Shown: positions 53,131-61,697 of the stretch, piece by piece
How the letters are laid out: each line of letters begins with the position of its first letter
Numbering within the stretch: position 1 is the first letter of the stretch
DNA from: Chitinophaga rupis
GTDB taxonomy: Bacteria > Bacteroidota > Bacteroidia > Chitinophagales > Chitinophagaceae
DNA length: 64,000 bases
Assembly (NCBI RefSeq): GCF_900109685.1
Contig: NZ_FOBB01000002.1
Coordinates: 614,085 to 678,084 of the forward strand
Reading direction: 5' to 3'
Translations under genes and position numbers: made by a program
Notes under the pieces: model-generated
What the model was told of the DNA's origin: nothing
The model's database searches: none
What the model saw: the letters and a program-made list of their open reading frames with translations, nothing else

Positions 53131-54735
53131 CTACACGGTTTGCAGTATAGTTGCTGCCTGTGTAATATTTTCTGATAGGGGAGGTATCAATTTTTTCAGG
53201 TCTGTAAGATTATAATGTTTCGGCAGCGCATAACCCTGCAGGAATATAGCAGGGGTAGCCACAATGGCATTAATTCCGCACCAGGCGGCATGCTGCGCTA
53301 ATAGCACATCCGCCTGCGGCGATGGCGATGCCGGATATTTTTTTGCAAAGGTTTCGTAGTCCATATGTGCAAACCAGTCATCCAGTAATGTCCGGGCAAG
53401 CATGCTTTTTTCAGGGGCATTTAAGCGTTCTGCTTTTTCCAGCCAGTACTGTAAAATGTACCGGGCTGCAACGGTCCTTGCATCTGAGGGCTCATCTGCA
53501 TCAGCCAGAAACCGTATTGTAATACCAACAACATCTCCATATGCTGAAAGGATCTCATTTAGCTGCTGATGCGCCTTTGCACAGGGTGCGCAATAGGGAT
53601 TACAGGCCACCATTACTTGCAGGGGGGCAAAAGGATCTCCCAATTGAAGGTCATGATCAAATGCAGTTGTATCTACCTGTATTCCCTTTTCCAATACCGC
53701 TAAGAACACTTCCGGGTCTCTTTTAAAGCGCATAAGGGGCAGGCTTTTATCCTGTGTTTCATTCAGCTTCACTAAGACCGGTTTTATGAAAAGCAGCCAT
53801 GCGGCAGACAGGAAAAGAAATACGAACATAACAGTTAAAAGCACATTCGCTGAAGGCAGCTGCCACCTTGTTTGTACAAGCACCGGTGTCAGTAGTAAAG
53901 CCTGTATCCACAGCACAGCAACGGTTAGCAAACAAAGCGTGCACCATTTTTTTACCTGTTGCCATTGGTAATAGATGGAGAACAGTGTGAAGGGAATAGG
54001 CGCAAGCGTAATAAAGGGAACGGCTTTTACCATGCCGGTGGTGAAAAATGTTTGCAGGAACCATAGCGCCGTGAAATAAATAATCCCGGTATCGGCCCAG
54101 CTCAGACGGTTAAAAAGGCGGGAGGCCCCGGAGTGCATAACGGCGTCACAGTCTGTTTTGCTGCCTGCGCTGCACAGCTGCTCCGTAACGCTGTTACTGT
54201 AACCCAGCTCTTTTTGAACGATCAGGATAGCAATGCCAATACCACTTAAAGTGCTGAGTGAAAAAAGGGACCAGGAATATAGAAAAGGATGCAGGAACGG
54301 TAATAAAGAAATAAGTACAAAGCCTGCCGCAAACGCAGTTTTCAGGCGCTGATCTGCTTTCTCTTTTTTTAACTGCTGTGCATTTTCTTTATCGTTGGGT
54401 GGTGCTGCGTTTTCCGCCACTACTATTATCCCATCCCATGATTGCAAAAAATCCGGATGCGCTTTTGCATGCTGCTGTAAATTCCGGATCAGCACAAATT
54501 CACCGTTATTGGCAGATACGAAAGCAAGCACCGGCTCCTGTACTTCTCCGATCTTATCTTTACCGATCACCAAGGCACCGTTCTCTATTCCCAGACCGGT
54601 TAACGTATCTGTAATGCTTAACAGGGAAGGGTATTCAGGGTGGGTGGCAATCTTTTCCTTCAGGTATTTTTCTGACACGGGAATATGTAACAATCTTAGC
54701 CAGTTATAGACTGTATTTTCTAAAGCAGGGCCCAT
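53131..54735 (-). CDS. C39-like / VKOR / thioredoxin fusion, disulfide-forming enzyme
   Basis: 534 residues. The first ~110 residues have the layout of a C39 peptidase domain (SLLSITDTLTGLGIENGA, then EPVLAFVSANNGEFVLI) but no catalytic Cys near the start, so the domain probably binds leader peptide rather than cuts. Residues ~130-330 are a VKOR membrane domain with Cys188/Cys196 in the loop and Cys265-T-L-Cys268 at the active site. A thioredoxin domain ends the protein, with Cys382-A-P-Cys385. VKOR oxidises thioredoxin-like partners using quinone, so this fusion can form disulfides on its own. It is the first gene of the operon with the six-Cys precursors, which are the natural substrates. 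Confidence 0.88.
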   Translation of the reverse strand: MGPALENTVYNWLRLLHIPVSEKYLKEKIATHPEYPSLLSITDTLTGLGIENGALVIGKDKIGEVQEPVLAFVSANNGEFVLIRNLQQHAKAHPDFLQSWDGIIVVAENAAPPNDKENAQQLKKEKADQRLKTAFAAGFVLISLLPFLHPFLYSWSLFSLSTLSGIGIAILIVQKELGYSNSVTEQLCSAGSKTDCDAVMHSGASRLFNRLSWADTGIIYFTALWFLQTFFTTGMVKAVPFITLAPIPFTLFSIYYQWQQVKKWCTLCLLTVAVLWIQALLLTPVLVQTRWQLPSANVLLTVMFVFLFLSAAWLLFIKPVLVKLNETQDKSLPLMRFKRDPEVFLAVLEKGIQVDTTAFDHDLQLGDPFAPLQVMVACNPYCAPCAKAHQQLNEILSAYGDVVGITIRFLADADEPSDARTVAARYILQYWLEKAERLNAPEKSMLARTLLDDWFAHMDYETFAKKYPASPSPQADVLLAQHAAWCGINAIVATPAIFLQGYALPKHYNLTDLKKLIPPLSENITQAATILQTV

Positions 54736-55026
54736 AGTAAGATTTAATAACAGGAAGTTATAGATACTTTGCTGATGGGGGAAAGGCCATTTAGCAGCTG
54801 CATTGTTCCGGCAATAGCTGCAGCCAAACGGCTGTTTTTTGCTTTAGCCCGGAGCAATATCCGCTACCGGGTTCCCGTTTTTCTTAGTATATTTATTCAT
54901 AGGACAAGATATTATAGTTGCCTATGAATTGATAAAATTTAGTATCTGTCAAAATACCGCAAGCAGTACGTTTTATATTCAGGTGCCTTTATTCTTTTAA
55001 ATAACCATTAACAGGTAGCTTCTTCA
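54736..55026. other. Divergent intergenic region (peptide operon / sensor kinase)
   Basis: 291 bases. It holds a GCAGCT/AGCTGC hairpin with a small bulge near 54798-54824, and no firm promoter match. It is the only common control region of the peptide operon and the kinase/regulator pair. Confidence 0.45.
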
Positions 55027-57993
55027 ATGTGCAGGCTATTTACATTGATATTGTTAATCTCATGGTGGCAGGCCCGCGCCCAGGACCCTTCCTACACCCA
55101 ATATACCGTTAAGGACGGTCTGGCGGGATCCACGGTATATCATGCCCTGCAGGATAGCAATGGCTTTATATGGTTTGCTACTAACCAGGGCGTGAGCCGC
55201 TTTGATGGCAAAACATTCAGGAATTTTTCCAAAGAAGACGGCTTGCCCGACAACGAGATCCTAAGGTTATACCTGGACCGGCATAATAACATGTGGTTTA
55301 TATCTTTGTCAGGGATCCCATCTGTTTTTTACAAAGGCACTTTCCGGCAATTAGATGGCTGTAAGGGCGTGTATGCTATCAGTGAAGATTTTATCACGGA
55401 TTCCATATTACTGTTCACTAACTATACCCGGGACATAAAAGATTACCAGGGATACTACGGGGCTGTAAACCGGCCGGGGGAATGGCGTTTTAAAGAGCAG
55501 GTAAAACCTGCTAAGAACGAGATCTATTCCTGGCCTGTTCTGAAAGCCTCTTCTGAAAAGCAGATCAATTTTCATTTTTCACTTGCAGACAGCCGTACCT
55601 ATGCGCTGACTGTAAAAAGTAAGTATAAGATTGCCCGGTATACCTTTCCCTATCATCACGGCATATATCTTCCTTTTTATAAAAGGCCATTGGTAACTTT
55701 AGCTGCCAACCGGGAAGCAGTGCTGTTTTATGCGGATGGTATTTACATGGCAGATACTGCACGGTTAACCCTTATACCTTCACTGAAAGAGCTACACCTG
55801 AAATACAATGACCTGAATGCCCTTTACCATGAAAATGACAGCACCCTATGGATCTGTACACGGAATAAAGGGCTGGTGCGGGTAAGTAATTTCCTGAGCC
55901 CGGCCCGTAATATCCGGCTCTTTTTTTCAAAAGCCTGCTGCTCCTCTATTCTGAAAGACCGGGAAGCAGGCTATTGGGTAACTACATTAAACCAGGGCGT
56001 ATTTTACCTGCCCGATCCCGGTTCGCATTATATATCCAGCCAGGGAAAGCTGGTAGCACAGGATGTAAGATGTATCCGCACCATGGACCCGCAGCACATG
56101 GCAGCCGGCTTTACGGACGGTAATATTTTTTCAATAGATAATCACACTTTGCAGGGCAAGCTGCTCCCTCAGTGGGGAAAGAACAACGAGAATAACCGGG
56201 TATTGGATATACGGCCTTACACCGCCCATCAAATGCTGGTAGCAAGCGATTATGGGTTTTATTCATTTGCTGCTGATAACAGCTATAGGAATATTGGCCA
56301 CTGCAGCAGTATAAAAGGGATGTTCCTTATGGGCGACAGCTCCATTGTGCTGGCAAGCGGCCTGGGATTGTATATGATGGATCCCCGCAGCAAACGTGTT
56401 AAAACTATCTTCAGGCAAAGGGTTACCTGCGTGGATGGAATAGGAGGCCGCTATTACTGGGGCACCTTCAACGGGATGTACACCTTTGCGGATGGTGCCG
56501 TCAAATACCTGGGAACAGGCTACCCGGCATTAAGCGGCATCATTAACCATATTGATGTAGCGCCGGATTCCACGATATGGGTATCTACGCAGCAGGGCGT
56601 GGTAATATTAAAAAATGGGCGTATCACCTGCATTGGCAGGCAACAGGGGCTGCTGAGCAGCATGTGCAAGCATGTGCTGCTGGATGGCCATACTGCCTGG
56701 ATCTCTACCGACAAAGGAATTTCCAGGATAGCTTACCGCTGGGATCATGATCTGCTTATTTATACGGTTGCCGGCATCACAGAAATGGATGGCCTTATTG
56801 CTGCTGATGTAAACCAGACCGCTATTAGCGGAAAATACATCTGGGCGGCTACGGCCAGGGGTATATGTTTTTTTCCGGAGGACTATACCCCGCACTCCAT
56901 GCAAAACCCGCTGATCAATATCAGCACAATAGTAAGCGGAAATAAGGAAATAACGGGGAGCGATACGGTGCTCATAGATTATAAGAAGAACAAGCTGCTG
57001 ATCGGGCTGTCGGGCATTTCTTTCCGCAGCGGTAAATATATCCGCTATCAATACCGTTTAAAGGACCTGGACAGCAACTGGACCAGCACGGCCAACAGCC
57101 TGCTGGAATTTTCTACCCTGCCTTTTGGCATCCATACCTTTGAGATAAGGGCCATAGACCGCTGGGGCGTTAAAAGCCGGCAGACAAAAAAACTTGTTAT
57201 TGCAGTGCCACCGCCTTTCTGGAAAACCGCCTGGTTTATGCTTGTGGCCTATTTCCTGGTGGCGCTGCTGGCCGGCTGGGGCGTGTATGCTGCTTTCAGG
57301 CGGCAGCACCGGCAAAGGGATGCAGCATACCTGCTCAGGAAAAAAATGGCAGACCTGGAAATGATGGCTTTAAGGGCGCAAATGAACCCGCATTTCATTT
57401 TTAACTGTTTAAGCTCTATACAGCATTATATACTCCGGTCCGATATTGTTAACGCCAACTTATACCTCCATAAGTTTTCCATGCTCATAAGGAAAATATT
57501 GCAGTACAGCACTGCTTCCGATATTACCCTGGCTGAAGAATTAAAAGTGCTGGAGCTGTACCTGGAGCTGGAAAAACTGCGCCTGGGCGAGCGCATGGAT
57601 TATAGCATCCAGGTGGAGGAGGACCTGCCCCAAACAGATCTTTATATTCCTTCCATGATCATACAGCCGCATGTGGAGAATGCCATTAAACATGGTATTT
57701 CCGCATTGCTGGATAAACCCGGCATGGTGCGTATTGATTTCAGACGCCTGGGCAATTACCTGGTATGCACGATTGACGATAATGGTATAGGCATTCACGT
57801 AGCCGCGCAAAGGAAGCAGGCCAGCTTCCCGGGTTACCGGTCATTAGGTACGGGCATTACTGAAAGCAGGATCAATATCATGAATGCTATTCAGAAAGAA
57901 AAGATACTGTTGGAAGTAATTGATAAGAAAGAGCAGGGCGGCGCTGAACAGGGCACCGTTGTACGTTTATGTTTCCCTATGTCAAATAACTGA
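55027..57993 (+). CDS. Propeller-type sensor histidine kinase (LytS-like)
   Basis: 988 residues. Signal peptide (1-18), a two-propeller periplasmic sensor of reg_prop repeats (for example GLPDNEILRLYLDRHNNMWF, STDKGISRI), a Y_Y_Y domain (SFRSGKYIRYQYRLKDLDS), one membrane helix (about 735-757), and a His_kinase module with H789 in LRAQMNPHFIFNCL, then the N-box IQPHVENAIKHG and DDNGIGI. It lacks a receiver and HTH, so it is not a hybrid one-component system. The LytTR regulator is two bases away. Ligand unknown; in the phylum such sensors often see glycans. It is divergent from the peptide operon and might control it. Confidence 0.93.
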   Translation: MCRLFTLILLISWWQARAQDPSYTQYTVKDGLAGSTVYHALQDSNGFIWFATNQGVSRFDGKTFRNFSKEDGLPDNEILRLYLDRHNNMWFISLSGIPSVFYKGTFRQLDGCKGVYAISEDFITDSILLFTNYTRDIKDYQGYYGAVNRPGEWRFKEQVKPAKNEIYSWPVLKASSEKQINFHFSLADSRTYALTVKSKYKIARYTFPYHHGIYLPFYKRPLVTLAANREAVLFYADGIYMADTARLTLIPSLKELHLKYNDLNALYHENDSTLWICTRNKGLVRVSNFLSPARNIRLFFSKACCSSILKDREAGYWVTTLNQGVFYLPDPGSHYISSQGKLVAQDVRCIRTMDPQHMAAGFTDGNIFSIDNHTLQGKLLPQWGKNNENNRVLDIRPYTAHQMLVASDYGFYSFAADNSYRNIGHCSSIKGMFLMGDSSIVLASGLGLYMMDPRSKRVKTIFRQRVTCVDGIGGRYYWGTFNGMYTFADGAVKYLGTGYPALSGIINHIDVAPDSTIWVSTQQGVVILKNGRITCIGRQQGLLSSMCKHVLLDGHTAWISTDKGISRIAYRWDHDLLIYTVAGITEMDGLIAADVNQTAISGKYIWAATARGICFFPEDYTPHSMQNPLINISTIVSGNKEITGSDTVLIDYKKNKLLIGLSGISFRSGKYIRYQYRLKDLDSNWTSTANSLLEFSTLPFGIHTFEIRAIDRWGVKSRQTKKLVIAVPPPFWKTAWFMLVAYFLVALLAGWGVYAAFRRQHRQRDAAYLLRKKMADLEMMALRAQMNPHFIFNCLSSIQHYILRSDIVNANLYLHKFSMLIRKILQYSTASDITLAEELKVLELYLELEKLRLGERMDYSIQVEEDLPQTDLYIPSMIIQPHVENAIKHGISALLDKPGMVRIDFRRLGNYLVCTIDDNGIGIHVAAQRKQASFPGYRSLGTGITESRINIMNAIQKEKILLEVIDKKEQGGAEQGTVVRLCFPMSNN

Positions 57994-57995
57994 TT

Positions 57996-58739
57996 ATGAC
58001 TATACAGACCATTGTTATTGAGGATGAAGAAAAAAGCATGCATGTGATCTGCGACCTGATCCGGCAGTTTGCTGCTGACCTGGCGTTAAGCGGAACAGCT
58101 GATAGTGTTGAAAAAAGCGTGCAGCTGATCGAAAGCCAGGCGCCTCAGCTGGTTATCCTGGACATACAGATTGCAGACGGAAGCGGTTTTGATGTGTTGC
58201 GGAAATTATCTTCCAGGAATTTTGAGCTGATCTGTATAACCGCCTATGATAATTATGCGGTGGAGGCGTTCCGGTTTGCTGCTATAGATTATTTATTGAA
58301 GCCCATTGGCATTCCTGAATTTAAAGAAGCGGTTGACCGGGCGCGGAAAAGGATCATTGAGAAAAATAAACAGCAGCATATGGATACGCTTTTGTACAAC
58401 CTGGCGCTGCAGGGTGGGCAGGACCGGAAGCTCTGTATTGCCACGCTGAACGGTTGTGAATTTATAGATCTCAAAGAGATCATCTGGTGCAATGCAGAAG
58501 GCGCCTATACAGCCTTTCATCTTGCTAATAATGTAAAGCTTATTTCCTCCCGCCACCTGGGGTTTTACGAAGACCTGCTCTGCGCCAATAATTTTTGCCG
58601 CATCCACAATACGTCTATTATCAACCTTCGTTTTATAAAAAGTTACATTAAAGGAAAAAACGGCTATGTGATCATGGCTAATGGCGCCCGGCTGGAAATT
58701 GCACAGCGGAGGAAAGGCGATTTTCTGGGGAGGTTTTGA
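57996..58739 (+). CDS. LytTR-family response regulator
   Basis: 247 residues. Receiver domain (1-120) with D10/E11 acidic pocket, phosphoacceptor D56 and the usual LKPIG loop, then a LytTR DNA-binding domain (about 143-247, IWCNAEGAYTAFH, SRHLGFYEDLL, FCRIHNTSIINLRFIKSYI). It is the cognate partner of the kinase two bases upstream. LytTR proteins bind direct repeats; no such site could be named here. Confidence 0.94.
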   Translation: MTIQTIVIEDEEKSMHVICDLIRQFAADLALSGTADSVEKSVQLIESQAPQLVILDIQIADGSGFDVLRKLSSRNFELICITAYDNYAVEAFRFAAIDYLLKPIGIPEFKEAVDRARKRIIEKNKQQHMDTLLYNLALQGGQDRKLCIATLNGCEFIDLKEIIWCNAEGAYTAFHLANNVKLISSRHLGFYEDLLCANNFCRIHNTSIINLRFIKSYIKGKNGYVIMANGARLEIAQRRKGDFLGRF

Positions 58740-58765
58740 AAGAACTCTCAGAGGCTGGCGTTATC

Positions 58766-59182
58766 CTATTCTGACCCTAGTGGCGGCTCCGCCGTTTTCT
58801 TTTCAATCATCCAGTGATGCCCAAAAGGGTCTTTTATTGTACCCTGCCGGTAACCATATTCATAATCCTTTACCGGGCTCAATACGGTAGCACCCGCAGC
58901 GGTAGCTTTTGCCGCCACTGCATCCGGGTCAGGAACCAATAGTCCCATTACAACAGTAGTCCCCCCCACGGTTTCCGGACTGAAATTATTATCATTGCTT
59001 ACTTCTTCATGCATGCGGAGTAACGCAGCGCCAATGATCATTTCTGCAACATGTACGCTGCCATCGGGATTACTCACACGCCATTTTTCTATGGCGTCAA
59101 ATACATTTTTATAGAAATCAATAGCAGCTGCCAGGTCTTTGAGGTACAAGATGGGCGCTAATGCAGTCGTTTGATCTTCCAT
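58766..59182 (-). CDS. VOC (glyoxalase/PhnB-like) family protein
   Basis: 138 residues with paired beta-alpha-beta-beta-beta modules. APILYLKDLAAAIDFYKNVFDA opens the first module and a GTIKDPFGHHWMIEKK strand ends the second. This is the PhnB-like form with metal-binding residues only partly kept, so catalysis is uncertain. It is convergent with the LytTR gene. Confidence 0.9.
   Translation of the reverse strand: MEDQTTALAPILYLKDLAAAIDFYKNVFDAIEKWRVSNPDGSVHVAEMIIGAALLRMHEEVSNDNNFSPETVGGTTVVMGLLVPDPDAVAAKATAAGATVLSPVKDYEYGYRQGTIKDPFGHHWMIEKKTAEPPLGSE
58782..58804 (+). terminator. Possible terminator after the LytTR gene, inside the VOC gene end
   Basis: GGCGG-CT-CCGCC (58782-58793) followed by GTTTTCTTTTC. 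The stem is short, with a two-base loop, and overlaps the last codons of the minus-strand VOC gene. Confidence 0.35.
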
Positions 59183-59212
59183 AACGCAGTTTATTTAGAT
59201 TTAAATGTAGCG

Positions 59213-60757
59213 CTATTTAACCAGTATTGCTTCCTTGCTTTTATCCGGCAGCTGCATATTTCGGAATGATGAGCGCTTTACCTTGTTTAGCAACAGCACA
59301 GGAAGAGCGGCTGCTTTTGAAATTTTCACACCGTCCAGCTCCAATCCATCCATATCGTCAAATACACAGGCGGCACGGTATTCATCGCCGGTGGCGATCA
59401 GCTTTACATTCTTCATTTTAACGTTATCGGCATGTCTTATATAAAAGCCCCATGCAGGCAGTTCTCCGAACATGGAAAACTCCGGGTAATCCCCGGTCTT
59501 CTCCGGTATATTTTCCAGGGAGTCAATATTGGAAAAAGCAATATATTCTTTGGCACTGCCATTATACGTTATTTCAATGTTCTCCAGTGTAATGTCTGAC
59601 ACAGAATACCCCGGGATACCGGTGATGGATGCGGGGAAAATGTTATGCTCAAACAGCTCACGGGGACCTTCCATCTGGTAGCCGGCATCCGGTTTGCCTG
59701 CAGGTACCTGTACTTTAACATTGCCAATATAAACGCCTTTGATATGGCCCGGGGGTATATCCTTCCGGCGTTTGCCCAAGCGGATGAAGATGGCGTTGCC
59801 GGTATTTTTTGCAGTAACACGCTGGATGTCTATGTCCTCCAATATCCCACCGTCCACCGTTTCAAGGGCAATGGCAGACCTGAAAGTATTGTACACGTAA
59901 ATATCCCGTACAGTGATATTCTTAAAGCCCCCGAATGAAGCGGTACCCATTTTGAATGCGCTTGCGCTGGAACGCACCCTGCAATTAGCGATGTAGATGT
60001 TTTCGCAAAGCCCTTTGGGATCATGTGATTTCAGGCAGATGCCATCATCCGCTACATTGAAGTTACTATTGGTCAGTTTTACGTTTTTGCAGTCAACCAG
60101 GTCAATGCCATCATTATTCAGAAAGGTATTGCTTTGTACATTGATGCTGTCAATAATCATATTTGTACAGCTCTGGTAATCCTGGATCCAGCACAGGCCA
60201 TTTTTTATGGTTACTTTTTTTATGCTGATATCTTTGCAGTTCCTGAACTGGATCAGCTTGGGCCGGTTGTTCTCTTCCGGCCTCATTTGTCCCCATTCAT
60301 TGTATTGCTGCCATTCCTGGTCTTTAAGGCTGCCGTTCCGCAGCATCACGTAAATATCCTTTATCAGCAGTTCGGCCTGTCCATCAATAGTACCCGGACC
60401 TGTGATCCCGATATTTTGCTGTCCGTCGGCAACGATCAGGGGAGAGGCTTTTTCCGGGCCATAATCAATCCGTTTTGTGGTGGCCAGCAGTACGGCATTG
60501 GCGGCAAGGTGCAGCTCAACGCCGGTTTTAATTTCAATTACTCCCGTAACAAACTTACCGGCGGGGATCAATACCCGCCCGCCGCCATTTGCGCTGGCTT
60601 TGTCTATTGCGCTTTGTATGGCAGTGGTGTTATTGGTTTTGCCATCGGCTTTGGCGCCATAGGCTGTTATATTGTAAGTCTTTTGCTGTGCTGCAAGCTG
60701 AAATGTACTAAAGGAAAAGATCAGGGATATAAGTGCCCTATTTTTAAAAATCTTCAT
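59213..60757 (-). CDS. Glycoside hydrolase family 28 (polygalacturonase-like)
   Basis: 514 residues from the ATG at 60757; the longer frame to 60844 is unlikely because the signal peptide (MKIFKNRALISLIF...LAAQ) begins at 60757. The pectate-lyase-superfamily start YNITAYGAKADGKTNNT is followed by a right-handed parallel beta-helix. The catalytic acids are in NNDGIDLVDCK and VADDGICLKS. Probably exported and acting on polygalacturonate or a related plant glycan. No other pectin genes are near. Confidence 0.92.
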   Translation of the reverse strand: MKIFKNRALISLIFSFSTFQLAAQQKTYNITAYGAKADGKTNNTTAIQSAIDKASANGGGRVLIPAGKFVTGVIEIKTGVELHLAANAVLLATTKRIDYGPEKASPLIVADGQQNIGITGPGTIDGQAELLIKDIYVMLRNGSLKDQEWQQYNEWGQMRPEENNRPKLIQFRNCKDISIKKVTIKNGLCWIQDYQSCTNMIIDSINVQSNTFLNNDGIDLVDCKNVKLTNSNFNVADDGICLKSHDPKGLCENIYIANCRVRSSASAFKMGTASFGGFKNITVRDIYVYNTFRSAIALETVDGGILEDIDIQRVTAKNTGNAIFIRLGKRRKDIPPGHIKGVYIGNVKVQVPAGKPDAGYQMEGPRELFEHNIFPASITGIPGYSVSDITLENIEITYNGSAKEYIAFSNIDSLENIPEKTGDYPEFSMFGELPAWGFYIRHADNVKMKNVKLIATGDEYRAACVFDDMDGLELDGVKISKAAALPVLLLNKVKRSSFRNMQLPDKSKEAILVK

Positions 60758-61041
60758 ATAATGTTGCTCTGGAAAGACAAGATACATTTTACGCAGGATA
60801 TTTATACATGAAATTGGGAGTGTATTACTTTTAGCAGCACGCATGTTTTGAATAAGCTAAAATGCGTAATTGTTTTGAATGTTTTTTTATTACCTTAGAT
60901 CACGTCAACCTATTATTCTGTACAATGGATCTATAACCCTATTTCCCGATGAAAAAGTTATCCCTTATTATATAAGAAAACCCGGCATATTCTTGTTACT
61001 TATCTTTTGAATTTATTTTATCACCCCTCAAAAAACCTTTT
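60758..61041. other. Divergent intergenic region (GH28 / tail-fibre-like)
   Basis: 284 bases, AT-rich, no gene. No promoter could be picked; TATCTTTT near 61001 is one base off the TAnnTTTG consensus. Confidence 0.4.
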
Positions 61042-61686
61042 ATGAAAGAAGTATTCTTTTCATCACTCATTTGCTTTTTTTTATCTGTTAACCTGGCTTC
61101 CGCACAACAGTGGTCCGGAAGCAGCACCACTTCAGGAGGAATTGCCAGGTATGGCAATGTTTCGATCGATGGGGAAGGCCTTGGCTTTATTGTAGACGCT
61201 CAGGGCCTTCAGCGTATTGGTTTCATGAAATATTCCGGAAAGTACGGCGGCATATGGAGAAACCCGGATGCCTGGTTTGAAATAGGCCGGGTAAGTGGTA
61301 ACATTCTGTCGCCTACCGGGTTTACCACAGACCTGTATATTTCTTCAGGTGGAAATGTGGGCATTGGAACCACCGCACCCGGCACATTTAAACTGGCTGT
61401 CGAAGGAAAAATTGGCGCACGGGAGATCCGGATCACCAATACCAATCCATGGCCCGACTATGTTTTCAATCCGGATTATGAGCTGCCTTCACTGAAAGCG
61501 CAGGAGGAGTTTATAAGCCAGCATCAGCATCTGCCCGGCATTCCTTCTGCAGCAGATATAAAAGCGCAAGGGTACGACCTGTCTTCAATGGATGCCTCCC
61601 TGCTCAAAAAGATCGAAGAGCTCACCCTTTACATTATTGAGCTGAATAAAAAGATAGAAACGCTCAAACAATCACAACAACATTAA
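61042..61686 (+). CDS. Secreted tail-fibre-like protein, unknown function
   Basis: 214 residues with a signal peptide (about 1-22). The body has phage-tail/cell-surface-type features: GNVGIGTTAPGTFKLAVEGK, a segment common in Bacteroidota surface proteins, then a charged LPSLKAQEEFISQHQHLPGI element and a C-terminal coiled coil (LLKKIEELTLYIIELNKKIE). The coiled coil suggests a trimer. No receptor or partner is known. It is 11 bases upstream of the metalloprotease gene and may be co-transcribed. Confidence 0.7.
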   Translation: MKEVFFSSLICFFLSVNLASAQQWSGSSTTSGGIARYGNVSIDGEGLGFIVDAQGLQRIGFMKYSGKYGGIWRNPDAWFEIGRVSGNILSPTGFTTDLYISSGGNVGIGTTAPGTFKLAVEGKIGAREIRITNTNPWPDYVFNPDYELPSLKAQEEFISQHQHLPGIPSAADIKAQGYDLSSMDASLLKKIEELTLYIIELNKKIETLKQSQQH

Positions 61687-61697
61687 CCCCTACGCTT

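Noticed and set aside
48785..54735. Lanthipeptide or sactipeptide cluster
   Set aside because: No LanB/LanC/LanM or radical-SAM gene lies in the operon; cysteine spacing and VKOR/Trx point to disulfides instead.
54844..54900. 18-codon minus-strand frame before the VKOR gene
   Set aside because: Too short, no family, no leader-type sequence, and not supported by a paralogue.
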